From Cellulomonas sp. Leaf395 (GTDB lineage: Bacteria > Actinomycetota > Actinomycetes > Actinomycetales > Cellulomonadaceae), in assembly GCF_001424125.1 (NCBI RefSeq), contig NZ_LMQI01000001.1, positions 199,757 to 263,756 of the forward strand: 64,000 bases of DNA. The letters run 5' to 3'. The position numbers and the translations under genes were made by a program. This document shows, piece after piece, positions 7,883-15,755 of this stretch. The first letter of the stretch is position 1; each line of letters opens with the position of its first letter. A model generated the notes under the pieces. The model did no database searches. It was not told the origin of the DNA and saw only the letters and a program-made list of their open reading frames with translations.

Positions 7883-8644
7883 GTGAGCAACCAGGACCCC
7901 TTCCAGCCCTCAGGCGCGCGTTGGGACCAGCCCGCACCGGGCCCTTACGGGCAGTCGGCTGCCGATCCGTACGCGGTACCCGCTTCCTACGGACAGGCCG
8001 CGCCCGTGTACGGCCAGGACGCGTTCGGGGCCCCCGCGTACGGCACCCCCGCAATCGGTGCACCGGCGTACGGCACTCCCGAGTACGGCACTCCCGCGTA
8101 CGGCGCACCCGCCGACGGCGCACCGACGTTCAGTCCTCCCGCGTACGGCTCTCCCGCGTACGGCGCTCCCACGGTCGGATACCCCGGGTACTTCGTCGGG
8201 TTCGGCGTCATCCACGCCTCGTGGGGCCAGCGGGTGGGTGCCTACCTGCTGGACTCGCTCGCCCTGCTGCCCTACTGGATGGGCGCCATCATCGGTGCGG
8301 TGGCGTCACCGACCACGTCCTACGTCGACGGCGTGCCGGTGAGCCAGCCCAACCCTGCCGGCGCCCTGGCGTTCGTCCTCGGTGCGTTCGTCTCGTTCGG
8401 TCTGTGGGGATGGAACCGGTGGGTGCGCGGCGGCCGGACCGGGCAGTCGTGGGGCAAGAAGGCGCTGGGGCTCACGATGCAGCGCGACGGGACGGGCGAG
8501 CCGCTCGGCATCTGGATGGCGTTCGTGCGCGACGTCGCCCACTACGTCGACGGGTTCTTCTACCTCGGGTACCTCTGGCCGCTCTGGGACGCCAAGCGAC
8601 AGACGTTCTCGGACAAGCTCACCAAGACGGTCGTCGTCAGCTGA
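7883..8644 (+). CDS. RDD family membrane protein with Tyr-Gly-Pro repeats
   Basis: A 253-residue protein in two parts. Residues about 20-95 are low complexity, with repeats of AYGTP/AYGAP (around ten copies), probably a flexible cytoplasmic tail. Residues about 110-253 form an RDD domain with hydrophobic helices (YLLDSLALLPYWMGAIIGAV, LAFVLGAFVSFGLWGW) and the typical GQSWGKKALGLTM segment. RDD proteins are small membrane proteins of mostly unknown role; some act in ion transport. The GTG at 7883 follows AGGAG by 6 nt. The stop overlaps the convergent GH113 gene by 8 nt, so no room is left for a conventional terminator. Confidence 0.85.
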   Translation: MSNQDPFQPSGARWDQPAPGPYGQSAADPYAVPASYGQAAPVYGQDAFGAPAYGTPAIGAPAYGTPEYGTPAYGAPADGAPTFSPPAYGSPAYGAPTVGYPGYFVGFGVIHASWGQRVGAYLLDSLALLPYWMGAIIGAVASPTTSYVDGVPVSQPNPAGALAFVLGAFVSFGLWGWNRWVRGGRTGQSWGKKALGLTMQRDGTGEPLGIWMAFVRDVAHYVDGFFYLGYLWPLWDAKRQTFSDKLTKTVVVS

Positions 8645-9593
8645 CGCCGGTGCGGAGGGCCTCCGCGTAGGCGCTCCGCACCACACCCTCGGCGGCCTTG
8701 CCGAACATGCAGTAGTCGTCGTCGGTGGCCGCGGCGGACTCGTCGTACAACCGTGCGGGCCAGTCCCAGAGCATGAAGCCGCCCACCCAGTCGCGCCGGG
8801 CGCACGCCGTGAACGCCGCCTGGTACCAGTCGACCTGTGCCTGCTGGGACACCGCGCCCTGCAGGTTCCAGTCGTTGGGCAGGGCGGGGGAGCCGACGCG
8901 GCTGGGGCAGCCGGCCTCCATGAAGAAGAACGGCTTCCCGGACGCGGCCACCACGGGCTCGATACGGTCCAGCTGGTTCTCCCAGTCGTCGACCGGGTAG
9001 TAGCCCGACGACGAGATGACGTCGACCGCGTCCCACCAGCCGACGCGGTCCTCCTGGTACTTGTCGCAGTTGTACGTGACCAGGCCGTCGTAGACCGCGC
9101 GGACCTCCGCGATCAGGGCGCGCCACTCCGCCTCGCGGCGGTCCGTCTGCACCATCTCGCAGCCGATGCAGAGCATCTCGGCGCCCTCCTCGGCGGCGAT
9201 GCGCGCGTGGTGGACGATGAACTCGGTGTAGCTGGCGAACCACTCGGACCACTTGGGCTCCGGGGGGACGTCGATGTCGAAGAAGTTGATGTGGGCGCGC
9301 CACGTCCCGTTCTTGACGTTGACGACGGGCTTCAGGCAGACCTTCAGCCCGCGCGCCTTGGCCTGCCGGACCGCCCAGCGGACCTCGTCGTCGGTGACCG
9401 TCGGCCGGTCGTGGAACTGGATCTGCGTCGACTGCGGAGTGTCCTGCAGGGCGCTGAGCGTGATCGCCGTCCAGTTCACGCCCAGGCGCTCGACCATGAG
9501 GTCCATCGACCGTTGAGCATCCGGGCCACCCCACGTGCCCCGCACGCCGGTCCAGCCCCACGTCATGCCCGCCACGTAGCCGAGGTCGCCCAC
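8637..9593 (-). CDS. GH113-like glycoside hydrolase (beta-mannanase family)
   Basis: A 318-residue (beta/alpha)8-barrel enzyme without signal peptide, so it probably acts on imported oligosaccharides. The likely acid/base Glu is in CIGCEMVQ (about E146) and the likely nucleophile in FFFMEAGCP (about E226). Their 80-residue separation matches what I recall for the characterised GH113 mannanase. An aromatic-rich cleft is evident (WGWTGV, WWDAV, MLWDWPARL). The GTG at 9593 is chosen because GAAGGAG lies 5 nt upstream; an in-frame GTG at 9623 lacks a site. No mannan transporter or regulator is adjacent. The exact substrate is inferred from family only. Confidence 0.8.
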   Translation of the reverse strand: MGDLGYVAGMTWGWTGVRGTWGGPDAQRSMDLMVERLGVNWTAITLSALQDTPQSTQIQFHDRPTVTDDEVRWAVRQAKARGLKVCLKPVVNVKNGTWRAHINFFDIDVPPEPKWSEWFASYTEFIVHHARIAAEEGAEMLCIGCEMVQTDRREAEWRALIAEVRAVYDGLVTYNCDKYQEDRVGWWDAVDVISSSGYYPVDDWENQLDRIEPVVAASGKPFFFMEAGCPSRVGSPALPNDWNLQGAVSQQAQVDWYQAAFTACARRDWVGGFMLWDWPARLYDESAAATDDDYCMFGKAAEGVVRSAYAEALRTGVS

Positions 9594-9653
9594 GCCATCT
9601 CCTTCGATCGCCGAGGAGGCCACCCTACGACTTTCTTAGAGCGACGAACAAAG

Positions 9654-10064
9654 TCAGTGCATCCAGGGTGTGAAGGTCACGCCGACCAGCAGGCCCTCCG
9701 GGCTGAGCAGCCGGGAGGTCGTCTGACCCCACGGCTCCTCCGTGGCGTCCTTGAGCACTCGGTGACCCGCGGCGGTCAGCTCGGCGACGGCATCGGCAAC
9801 AGCGGCGACAGTCGCGACGTCGAGCTCGACCCACGCCTGCGGGACCGGCACGTCCGTCGGCCACTGCGCCGACCCGAACGTCGACTGCGCCGCCTGGGAG
9901 AGCGGCCAGAGCGCGAACGCCTTGACGCCGTCGAGGTCGTCATTGGTGAGGTACCCGGGCACCGGCTCCTCCAGGGCGATGCCGAGGCTGTCACCCCAGA
10001 ACGCGCGGGCGGCGTCACCGTCCTGGGTGATGGGCCCGAAGCCCGCGACGAAGGAGATCTCCAT
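9654..10064 (-). CDS. VOC superfamily (glyoxalase/bleomycin-resistance-like) protein
   Basis: A 136-residue two-module VOC fold starting MEISFVAGFGPI. The segments ARAFWGDSLGI and AWVELDVATVAAVADAVAEL followed by LLSPEGLLVGVTFTPW match the paired beta-alpha-beta-beta-beta pattern. The metal-binding residues are not clearly conserved, so it may be a binding protein rather than an enzyme. The ATG at 10064 lacks a Shine-Dalgarno, and TACGGT lies 6 nt upstream, which suggests a leaderless transcript starting at the initiation codon. Confidence 0.8.
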   Translation of the reverse strand: MEISFVAGFGPITQDGDAARAFWGDSLGIALEEPVPGYLTNDDLDGVKAFALWPLSQAAQSTFGSAQWPTDVPVPQAWVELDVATVAAVADAVAELTAAGHRVLKDATEEPWGQTTSRLLSPEGLLVGVTFTPWMH

Positions 10065-10090
10065 CGTCCGACCGTAGCCGCGGACTCTGG

Positions 10091-10840
10091 TCAGCCGGCG
10101 AGGGTCCGGGCTCGCAGCAGGACCGTGTCGAGCATGTCCGGGGTCAGCCGACCGGTGAAGGTGTTCTGCTGGCTGACGTGGAAGCAGCCGAGGAGCACGA
10201 GCTCGGCACCGCCCGGCCCGGACAGGGCCAGCTCCACGCCGTGACCGAACGCCGGCCGCGGACGTGGCACCGCCCAGCCCTGCTCGGCCAGGGTCGTCAG
10301 CAGCGCCTGCCACCCGAACCCGCCGAGCACCACGACCACCCGCGGACGCAGAAGTGCCAGCTCCCGGCCCAGCCACGGCCCGCACGTCCGGCGCTCCAGC
10401 GGGGTGGGCGCGTTGGCGGGCGGCGCGCACCGCACCGGCGCCGTGACGCGGATGTCCGTGAGCGTGAGGCCGTCGTCGCGGGACGTCGACGTGGCCTGCG
10501 ACGCGAACCCCGTGCGGTGCATCGCCGCGAACAGGAAGTCACCCGACCGGTCGCCGGTGAACATCCGGCCCGTGCGGTTGGCGCCGTGCGCCGCGGGAGC
10601 CAGACCCACGACGAGCACCGTCGCGTCCGGGTCACCGAAGCCGGGGACCGGTCGCGCCCAGTACGTCTCGTCGCGGAACGCCGCGCGCTTCTCGACGCCG
10701 ACCAGCTCCCGCCACTCGACGAGGCGCGGGCACGCACGGCAATGCGGGACGACGGCGTCGAGCGCCGCCAGGTCGGGGGCGTCGGCGGCGGCACGGGCGA
10801 CGTCGTCGGGCGTCGTCGGCACCGTGAGCGGGTGGTCCAC
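10091..10840 (-). CDS. udgB: Family 5 uracil-DNA glycosylase (UdgB)
   Basis: A 249-residue DNA repair enzyme that removes uracil and other deaminated bases. Motif 1, [16 protein letters not shown] at about 79-94, has the Ala-rich, Asp/Asn-lacking active site that separates family 5 from family 4. Four cysteines in two pairs (HCRACP at 34 and 37; PVRC and RRTC near 140-160) fit the 4Fe-4S cluster of these families. The motif 2 region [13 protein letters not shown] contains the conserved His. I prefer GTG at 10840 because TACCGT lies 7 nt upstream; an in-frame GTG at 10867 is the alternative start. Confidence 0.88.
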   Translation of the reverse strand: MDHPLTVPTTPDDVARAAADAPDLAALDAVVPHCRACPRLVEWRELVGVEKRAAFRDETYWARPVPGFGDPDATVLVVGLAPAAHGANRTGRMFTGDRSGDFLFAAMHRTGFASQATSTSRDDGLTLTDIRVTAPVRCAPPANAPTPLERRTCGPWLGRELALLRPRVVVVLGGFGWQALLTTLAEQGWAVPRPRPAFGHGVELALSGPGGAELVLLGCFHVSQQNTFTGRLTPDMLDTVLLRARTLAG

Positions 10841-10924
10841 ACTCAGCACGGTACGTCCACGGGCCACGGTCCGTGCGCGATGGGTCGCTGGGGTCCATCT
10901 GTGCAGGTCAGGGGAACGTTCGGT

Positions 10925-11401
10925 CTACCGAGGCAGCAGGTCGTCCAGCAGCTCGAGCGCCGCGTCGGCCGACGACACCGACCGCGGTCCGTCGTCGATC
11001 GTCCGGCCGTCCGCCGTCGTCAGCTGCCAGCCTCCGATCCCGATCACCGGCACTCCCGTGCGGATCGCGAGCGCGATCTCGCTGAGCGTTCCCCACGACC
11101 CGCCGACGCTCACGACGACATCGCTGGACCGCACGAGCAGGGCGTTGCGCATCTCGCCGAGAGCCGTCGGGATCGTCACCGTGACGTGGGGGTTCGCCGA
11201 CGAGCGGTCGGTGCCGGGGAGGAGTCCGACGACGATCCCGCCCGCCTGTGCCGCCCCCCGCGCGACGGCCTCCATGATCCCGCCGAGCCCGCCGCAGACG
11301 ACGACATGCCCGCGCGCCGCGAGCCCGCGCCCGAGCGACTCCGCGTCGTCCAGCTCACGCTGGTCGGCCGACGACGGCCCGACCACTCCGACGTACGCCA
11401 T
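10925..11401 (-). CDS. LOG/SLOG-like nucleotide-binding protein (TIGR00725 type)
   Basis: A 158-residue Rossmann-like protein. It shows VCGGLGGIMEAVARGA (about 35-50) and VSVGGSWGTLSEIALA (about 97-112), the counterparts of the GGGxxGLM and PGGxGTxxE motifs of LOG/lysine-decarboxylase-like proteins. Members of this shorter family bind nucleotides, but the reaction is not established, so it should not be called a cytokinin riboside hydrolase without evidence. GAGGAGG precedes the ATG at 11401. The gene lies immediately downstream of the 53-nt palindromic repeat and 84 nt from the next minus-strand gene. Confidence 0.82.
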   Translation of the reverse strand: MAYVGVVGPSSADQRELDDAESLGRGLAARGHVVVCGGLGGIMEAVARGAAQAGGIVVGLLPGTDRSSANPHVTVTIPTALGEMRNALLVRSSDVVVSVGGSWGTLSEIALAIRTGVPVIGIGGWQLTTADGRTIDDGPRSVSSADAALELLDDLLPR

Positions 11402-11422
11402 GTCCGCCTCCTCCGCGTCGCC

Positions 11423-11513
11423 CCGAACTCGTCGCTCCGGGCCGAGATCGTTCGTTGCAACCGACGAGTTCGGCCCCGACCGACGAGTTCGGCCGCGACC
11501 GACGAGTTCGGTG
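11423..11513. repeat. Dispersed palindromic repeat (copy 1) with 19-nt tandem extension
   Basis: Positions 11423-11475 match 43232-43284 at 48 of 53 positions by eye. The core is GTTGCAAC, flanked by CGA-type arms and CGACGAGTTCGG. Three tandem units of ACCGACGAGTTCGG start at 11460, 11479 and 11498 with a 19-nt period. The element fills the gap between two minus-strand genes. It has no coding capacity or terminal inverted repeats of a known insertion sequence. Confidence 0.8.
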
Positions 11514-11518
11514 GCGTG

Positions 11519-12139
11519 TCAGCTGAAGCGGTCTGGGTCGCCCGCGCCCACCCGGACCACCTCCGGAGCGCCTTCCGTCCAGTCGACCACCGTCGTCGGT
11601 TCCGTGCCGCAGTCGCCCGCGTCGACGACCGCGTCCAGCACCAGGTCCAGCTCCTCCTTGATCTGCCAGCCCTCGACCATCGGCCACTCGGCGCCGGGCA
11701 TCAGCAGGGTGCTGGACAGGAGGGGCTCACCCAGCTCGCGCAGGATCGCCTGCGCCACCGGGTGGTCGGGGATCCGGACGCCGACCGACCGCTTCTTCGC
11801 GTGCGCGAGCCGGCGGGGCACCTCGGGGGTGGCCGGGAGGATGAACGTGTACGGGCCGGGGGTGACCGCCTTGATGGCCCGGAACGCGCTGTTGTCCAGG
11901 TGCACCAGCTGCCCGAGCTGCGCGAAGTCGGCGCAGACCAGCGTGAAGTGGTGCTTGTCGTCGAGGTGCCGGATGGTCCGGATGCGGTCGGCGCCCGCGT
12001 GGTTGTCGATCCGGGACCCGAGCGCGTAGCACGAGTCGGTGGGGTAGGCGATGAGCGCGTCCTGGCGGAGCAGGTCGACCACCTGCGCGATCGACCGCGG
12101 CTGGGGGTTCTCGGGGTGCACGTCGAAGTACCGGGCCAT
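11519..12139 (-). CDS. YrdC/Sua5/YciO-family protein, putative threonylcarbamoyl-AMP synthase
   Basis: A 206-residue single-domain YrdC-fold protein. It shows the family pattern ALIAYPTDSCYALG (about 28-41), KHHFTLVCADFAQL (the KxR/SxP substrate region in modified form) and TPGPYTFILPAT (about 95-106). Because it lacks the Sua5 C-terminal domain and has YciO-like features, the role in tRNA t6A synthesis is likely but not certain. TAGCCT lies 7 nt before the ATG at 12139 with no Shine-Dalgarno, so it is probably leaderless. This hexamer reuses the TAG stop of the MazG gene upstream. Confidence 0.82.
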   Translation of the reverse strand: MARYFDVHPENPQPRSIAQVVDLLRQDALIAYPTDSCYALGSRIDNHAGADRIRTIRHLDDKHHFTLVCADFAQLGQLVHLDNSAFRAIKAVTPGPYTFILPATPEVPRRLAHAKKRSVGVRIPDHPVAQAILRELGEPLLSSTLLMPGAEWPMVEGWQIKEELDLVLDAVVDAGDCGTEPTTVVDWTEGAPEVVRVGAGDPDRFS

Positions 12140-12149
12140 GGGGACGAGG

Positions 12150-12506
12150 CTACGGCTTGTCGGGTGCGACGCCCCGGACCTGGTCGGCCGCGAACCGCAC
12201 GTGCGACGCGGCCAGCTTGGCGCGGGCAGCCTCGCCCAGGTCGACGCCGAGCACGTCCGCCAGGCACACCAGGTAGACGAGGACGTCGGCCATCTCCTCC
12301 GCCGCACGGGCCTTGCGGGACGGGTCCGAGAACCGCGCGACAGCCTCCTCCGCCGGCACCCACTGGAACAGCTCCGCCAGCTCCCCGACCTCCCCGACGA
12401 GCGCCAGGATCACCGACTTCGGGTCGTGGAACTGCTGCCAGTCGCGCTCGGTGCTGAACTCCCGGACCAGGCGCGTCAGCTCCGCCAGCTCGCGCTCCTG
12501 CGTCAC
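12150..12506 (-). CDS. MazG-like nucleotide pyrophosphohydrolase (dCTPase/RS21-C6 type)
   Basis: A 118-residue all-helical NTP pyrophosphatase that would hydrolyse noncanonical or excess (d)NTPs to the monophosphates. The metal-binding pattern is visible as EVGELAELFQW (about 41-51) and EEMADVLVYLVCLADVLG (about 70-87), equivalent to the EExxE...ExxD motif. The GTG start at 12506 overlaps the TGA of the EF-G2 gene by 4 nt, so it is translationally coupled to a translation-related gene. It is similar in size to RS21-C6/dCTP pyrophosphatases rather than to full-length MazG. Confidence 0.87.
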   Translation of the reverse strand: MTQERELAELTRLVREFSTERDWQQFHDPKSVILALVGEVGELAELFQWVPAEEAVARFSDPSRKARAAEEMADVLVYLVCLADVLGVDLGEAARAKLAASHVRFAADQVRGVAPDKP

Positions 12507-14560
12507 GCGGGGACCAGGTGGTCGGGGCAGACCTCGAACCGGTCGGGCTCCATCGTCAGCTCCGCGCGACCACCGGTGAGCGAGCGCAGGTCCAGCACGT
12601 AGCGCCCGAGCTCGGCCTCCGGCACCGACGCCTCGATGAGCACCAGGCCGTCGTCGAGGGACGTGGTCGCGTTGATGTGCCCGCGGCGGGCGGACAGGTC
12701 GCTCATCACGTCGCCCTGCGCGGCCATCGGCACCGTCACGGACACGTGGCTGATGGGTTCGAGCACGGTGGTCCCGGCGGCGTGCAGCGCCTCGCGGACG
12801 CCGGTCGCGGCCGCGGTCCGGAACGCCATGTCGGAGGAGTCCACCGAGTGCGACTTGCCGTCGTAGACCTCGACGCGCAGGTCCACGACGGGGTACCCGT
12901 GCGGCCCACCGGACGCCATCGCCTCGACGACGCCCTTGTGCACGGCCTGGACGTACGTGCGCGGGATCGCCCCGCCGACGATCGCGTCGACGAACTCGAA
13001 CCCCGTCCCGCTGGGCAGCGGGGACACCCGCAGCTGCACCACGGCGAACTGCCCGTGCCCGCCCGACTGCTTCTTCACCTTGCCCTCGGCCTCGACCGGC
13101 TTCCGGATGGTCTCCCGGTACCCCACCGGCACGGGCGACGTGCTCACGTGCACCCCGAAGACGCGGGCCAGCCGCTCCAGCGCGACGGCCAGGTGGGTGT
13201 CGCCGAGCCCGCGCAGCACGGTGCTGTCGCCGGACCGGTCCACCCGCAGGGTCGGGTCCTCGGCGGTCAGACGGGTCAACGCGGCGGAGAGCCGGTCGTC
13301 GTCGGACTGCGTGACCGGCTCGAGCGCGAGGCCGAACACCGTGGCCCGCTCGCGCGGGGGCCGGGCGGTCATCGACGCGCCCGGCCCGGTCCGTTCCGCC
13401 AGCAGGGTTCCCGACGGGGTGCCCGTGAGCTTGGCGACGGCGCCGATCTGCCCCGCCGGTACCGCGTCGACCGGCAGGTGCTCCTTGCCGCGCAGCCGGA
13501 ACAGCCCGGGGATGCGCTCCTCCGTGCGGGTCGCGGTGTTCAGCAGCCGGTCGCCGTTGCGGACCGTGCCGGACAGGACGCGGAACATGGTGACCTGGCC
13601 GACGAACGGGTCGGCGAGCGTCCGGAACGCGTAGAGCAGCGTCGGTCCGGCGGGGTCGGCGGCGACCTCGACCTCCGTCTTCCCCGCCTGCACCCGTGCG
13701 GTCCGGTCCGCCGGTGACGGGCCGAGCTCGCACAGCAGGTCCGCCAACCGGTCGACCCCCACGCCGGTGACCCCCGACACCATCAGGACCGGGAACGCCT
13801 CGCCCGCGAGGACCTCGTGCGCGAGCGTGCTCTCCAGCTCCTGCGTGGTGGGCACGTCGCCCGACAGGTAGCGCTCCAGCTGGTCGTCGTCGTGGGCGAC
13901 GATCTCCTCGGTGATCTCGTCGTGCAGGCGGTGCTCCTCGTCGGCGAGCCCGGCCGGCAGCGCCTCCGTGTGGTGGTGGCCCTCACGGTCGTACGCGAGA
14001 CCTTCCTCGCTGAGCACGTCGGCGACGCCCGTGAAGGCGGTCTCCTCGCCCAGCGGCAGCTCGAGGGGGACCAGCCCGTCGCCGAACGCCTCCCGCAGGT
14101 CCGCCAGCACGTGCCGGAAGTCGGCCCGTGCCTTGTCCTCCTTGGTGACGACGACCATGCGCGGCACCCCGGCGTCGGTCGCGAGCCGCCACGCCGTGTG
14201 CGTGCCCGCCTGCACCCCGTCGACCGCGCTGACGACGACGAGCGCCAGGTCCGCGGCTGCGAGCGCCGCGTCGACCGCCCCGGCGAAGTCCGCCGACCCG
14301 GGGGTGTCCAGCAGCGTCACGTCGTAGGTGTTGCCGTCCGTCGCCGTCCACGGAAAGGGGGCGACGCCGAGGCCCAGGGAGATTCCGCGGGCGATCTCCT
14401 CCGGCTCGTGGTCGCTCACCGTCGACCCGTCCTCGACGCGGCCGGTGCGGCTCAGCACGCCGGCCCGGTGCAGCAGCGCCTCGGTGAGTGTCGTCTTGCC
14501 CGACCCGACGGCGCCCAGCAGCGCCACGGTGCGGATCCTCGGCGTCGTTGCCTGGTCCAT
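12503..14560 (-). CDS. Elongation factor G-like protein (EF-G2)
   Basis: A 685-residue translational GTPase paralogue with the five-domain EF-G layout: GTPase domain (1-270), domain II (about 290-370), then domains III-V, including the domain IV segment GHGQFAVVQLRVSPL. The P-loop is GAVGSGKT (16-23) rather than AHIDAGKT. DTPG is intact (85-88), while the NKxD guanine motif reads TKED (139-142). The switch I threonine appears as Ser in RGISL. In mycobacteria the EF-G2 paralogue is reported to bind GTP without ribosome-stimulated hydrolysis, which fits these changes. AGGAG precedes the ATG at 14560. It is coupled to MazG. Confidence 0.88.
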   Translation of the reverse strand: MDQATTPRIRTVALLGAVGSGKTTLTEALLHRAGVLSRTGRVEDGSTVSDHEPEEIARGISLGLGVAPFPWTATDGNTYDVTLLDTPGSADFAGAVDAALAAADLALVVVSAVDGVQAGTHTAWRLATDAGVPRMVVVTKEDKARADFRHVLADLREAFGDGLVPLELPLGEETAFTGVADVLSEEGLAYDREGHHHTEALPAGLADEEHRLHDEITEEIVAHDDDQLERYLSGDVPTTQELESTLAHEVLAGEAFPVLMVSGVTGVGVDRLADLLCELGPSPADRTARVQAGKTEVEVAADPAGPTLLYAFRTLADPFVGQVTMFRVLSGTVRNGDRLLNTATRTEERIPGLFRLRGKEHLPVDAVPAGQIGAVAKLTGTPSGTLLAERTGPGASMTARPPRERATVFGLALEPVTQSDDDRLSAALTRLTAEDPTLRVDRSGDSTVLRGLGDTHLAVALERLARVFGVHVSTSPVPVGYRETIRKPVEAEGKVKKQSGGHGQFAVVQLRVSPLPSGTGFEFVDAIVGGAIPRTYVQAVHKGVVEAMASGGPHGYPVVDLRVEVYDGKSHSVDSSDMAFRTAAATGVREALHAAGTTVLEPISHVSVTVPMAAQGDVMSDLSARRGHINATTSLDDGLVLIEASVPEAELGRYVLDLRSLTGGRAELTMEPDRFEVCPDHLVPA

Positions 14561-14607
14561 GGCCCACTCCTGGTCGACGGGTTGCTCCTGAGCCACCCTA
14601 GGACGCG

Positions 14608-14642
14608 ACGAGCCCGGGACGCGAGGTGCGTCCCGGGCTCGT
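14608..14642 (-). terminator. Strong hairpin terminator after FKBP lipoprotein gene
   Basis: A perfect 15-bp stem: 14608-14622 pairs with 14628-14642 around a GAGGT loop. The arms are ACGAGCCCGGGACGC and its complement. It lies 15 nt past the stop of the minus-strand FKBP gene and upstream of the EF-G2 gene start, so it separates the two transcription units. Confidence 0.85.
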
Positions 14643-14657
14643 GCGGTGCAGCAGCTG

Positions 14658-15629
14658 TCAGCTGGCCGCGAGGATGTCGACCACGAAGATCAGGGTCGAG
14701 TTCGGCGGGACGGACTCGCCGCTGCCCTGCTCCCCGTAGGCCATGTCCGGCGGGATGACCAGGAGCACCTGGCTGCCGACCGTCTGGCCGGTGAGGCCCT
14801 GCGTCCAGCCCGGGATGACTCCGGTGAGAGCGAACGTCGCCGGCTCGCCCCGGTCCCAGGACGAGTCGAACTGCGTGCCGTCCCAGAGCCAGCCGGTGTA
14901 GTTGACGGTGAGGGTCTGGTCCTCGGTCACGGGTGCTCCCGTGCCCGTGATCAGCGGCTGCACGACGAGCTCGGTGGGCGCCGCGGCGTCGACCGGGGTG
15001 ATCGACGGCTTGCCGTCCGCGTCCAGCGTGACCGTGGGCAGGCCGGCGGCAGGCGTCACGGCCTCACCCTCGGCGCGCTCGAGGGGCTTCGGTGTGTCCT
15101 TGGCCTCGACGACCTCACCGACGACGACGTTCGTGACGGGGGCCGCAGTAGAAGTCGCGTCCGCGGTGCCTGGGATCGCGAAGAGGATGCGGACGCCGAC
15201 CTGCTGGCCGACGAGCGCGTCGTGCAGCTCCGGGAGCAGCTGGTCGTCGGCGACGATCTTCTCGGGCGCGGTGGAGTACGTGTCGCCCAGCTCCGAGCCG
15301 TCGGCGCCGCTGACCGCGGTCGTCTGGATCGAGAGGGTCTGGCCCTCCTCGATCTCGTCGCCGTCACCCTCGTCGACCACGCGCACCGTGAGGGCGGTGA
15401 CCTCGAACGGGGTGCTCGGGAGCGTGATGGTGGGCTTGCTGCCGGGCTCGCCCTCGACCGTGACCTCGGCCAGTGCGGCGGTGTCGGCGGGGTTCGCCGA
15501 CGACGTCGAGGAGGCGGAGGGCGACGGGTCGTCGCCGGAGTCGCCGGAGCAGCCGGCCAGCGCGAGGCCGAGGGACAGGGTGAGAGCTGCTGCGGCGAGG
15601 CCGCGGCGGGCGGTGGTCGTGCGGCGCAC
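14658..15629 (-). CDS. FKBP-type peptidyl-prolyl isomerase lipoprotein
   Basis: A 323-residue exported lipoprotein. The basic N-terminus and hydrophobic stretch end in the lipobox LALAGCSG with lipidated Cys27, followed by an acidic Ser/Asp-rich linker. Residues about 235-323 form an FKBP domain (NYTGWLWDGTQFDSSW, VIPGWTQGLTGQTVGS, DMAYGEQG). Residues about 60-190 look like a degenerate FKBP-like repeat without the catalytic aromatics. It should fold exported proteins at the membrane surface. GTG at 15629 follows GGAGGA by 6 nt and gives a clean signal peptide, so it is preferred over the start at 15677. Confidence 0.9.
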   Translation of the reverse strand: MRRTTTARRGLAAAALTLSLGLALAGCSGDSGDDPSPSASSTSSANPADTAALAEVTVEGEPGSKPTITLPSTPFEVTALTVRVVDEGDGDEIEEGQTLSIQTTAVSGADGSELGDTYSTAPEKIVADDQLLPELHDALVGQQVGVRILFAIPGTADATSTAAPVTNVVVGEVVEAKDTPKPLERAEGEAVTPAAGLPTVTLDADGKPSITPVDAAAPTELVVQPLITGTGAPVTEDQTLTVNYTGWLWDGTQFDSSWDRGEPATFALTGVIPGWTQGLTGQTVGSQVLLVIPPDMAYGEQGSGESVPPNSTLIFVVDILAAS

Positions 15630-15755
15630 GAGGGTCCTCCGTCGGTTCGGGTCCCGCCCGGGGAGGCGGCGGACCACGGCACGGTACGCGAGAACCCTGG
15701 GAGCCTGCTGAGCGAGCCGGTGGGTGAGAGGTGCGAAACGGTTCGGCGGCCGCGG

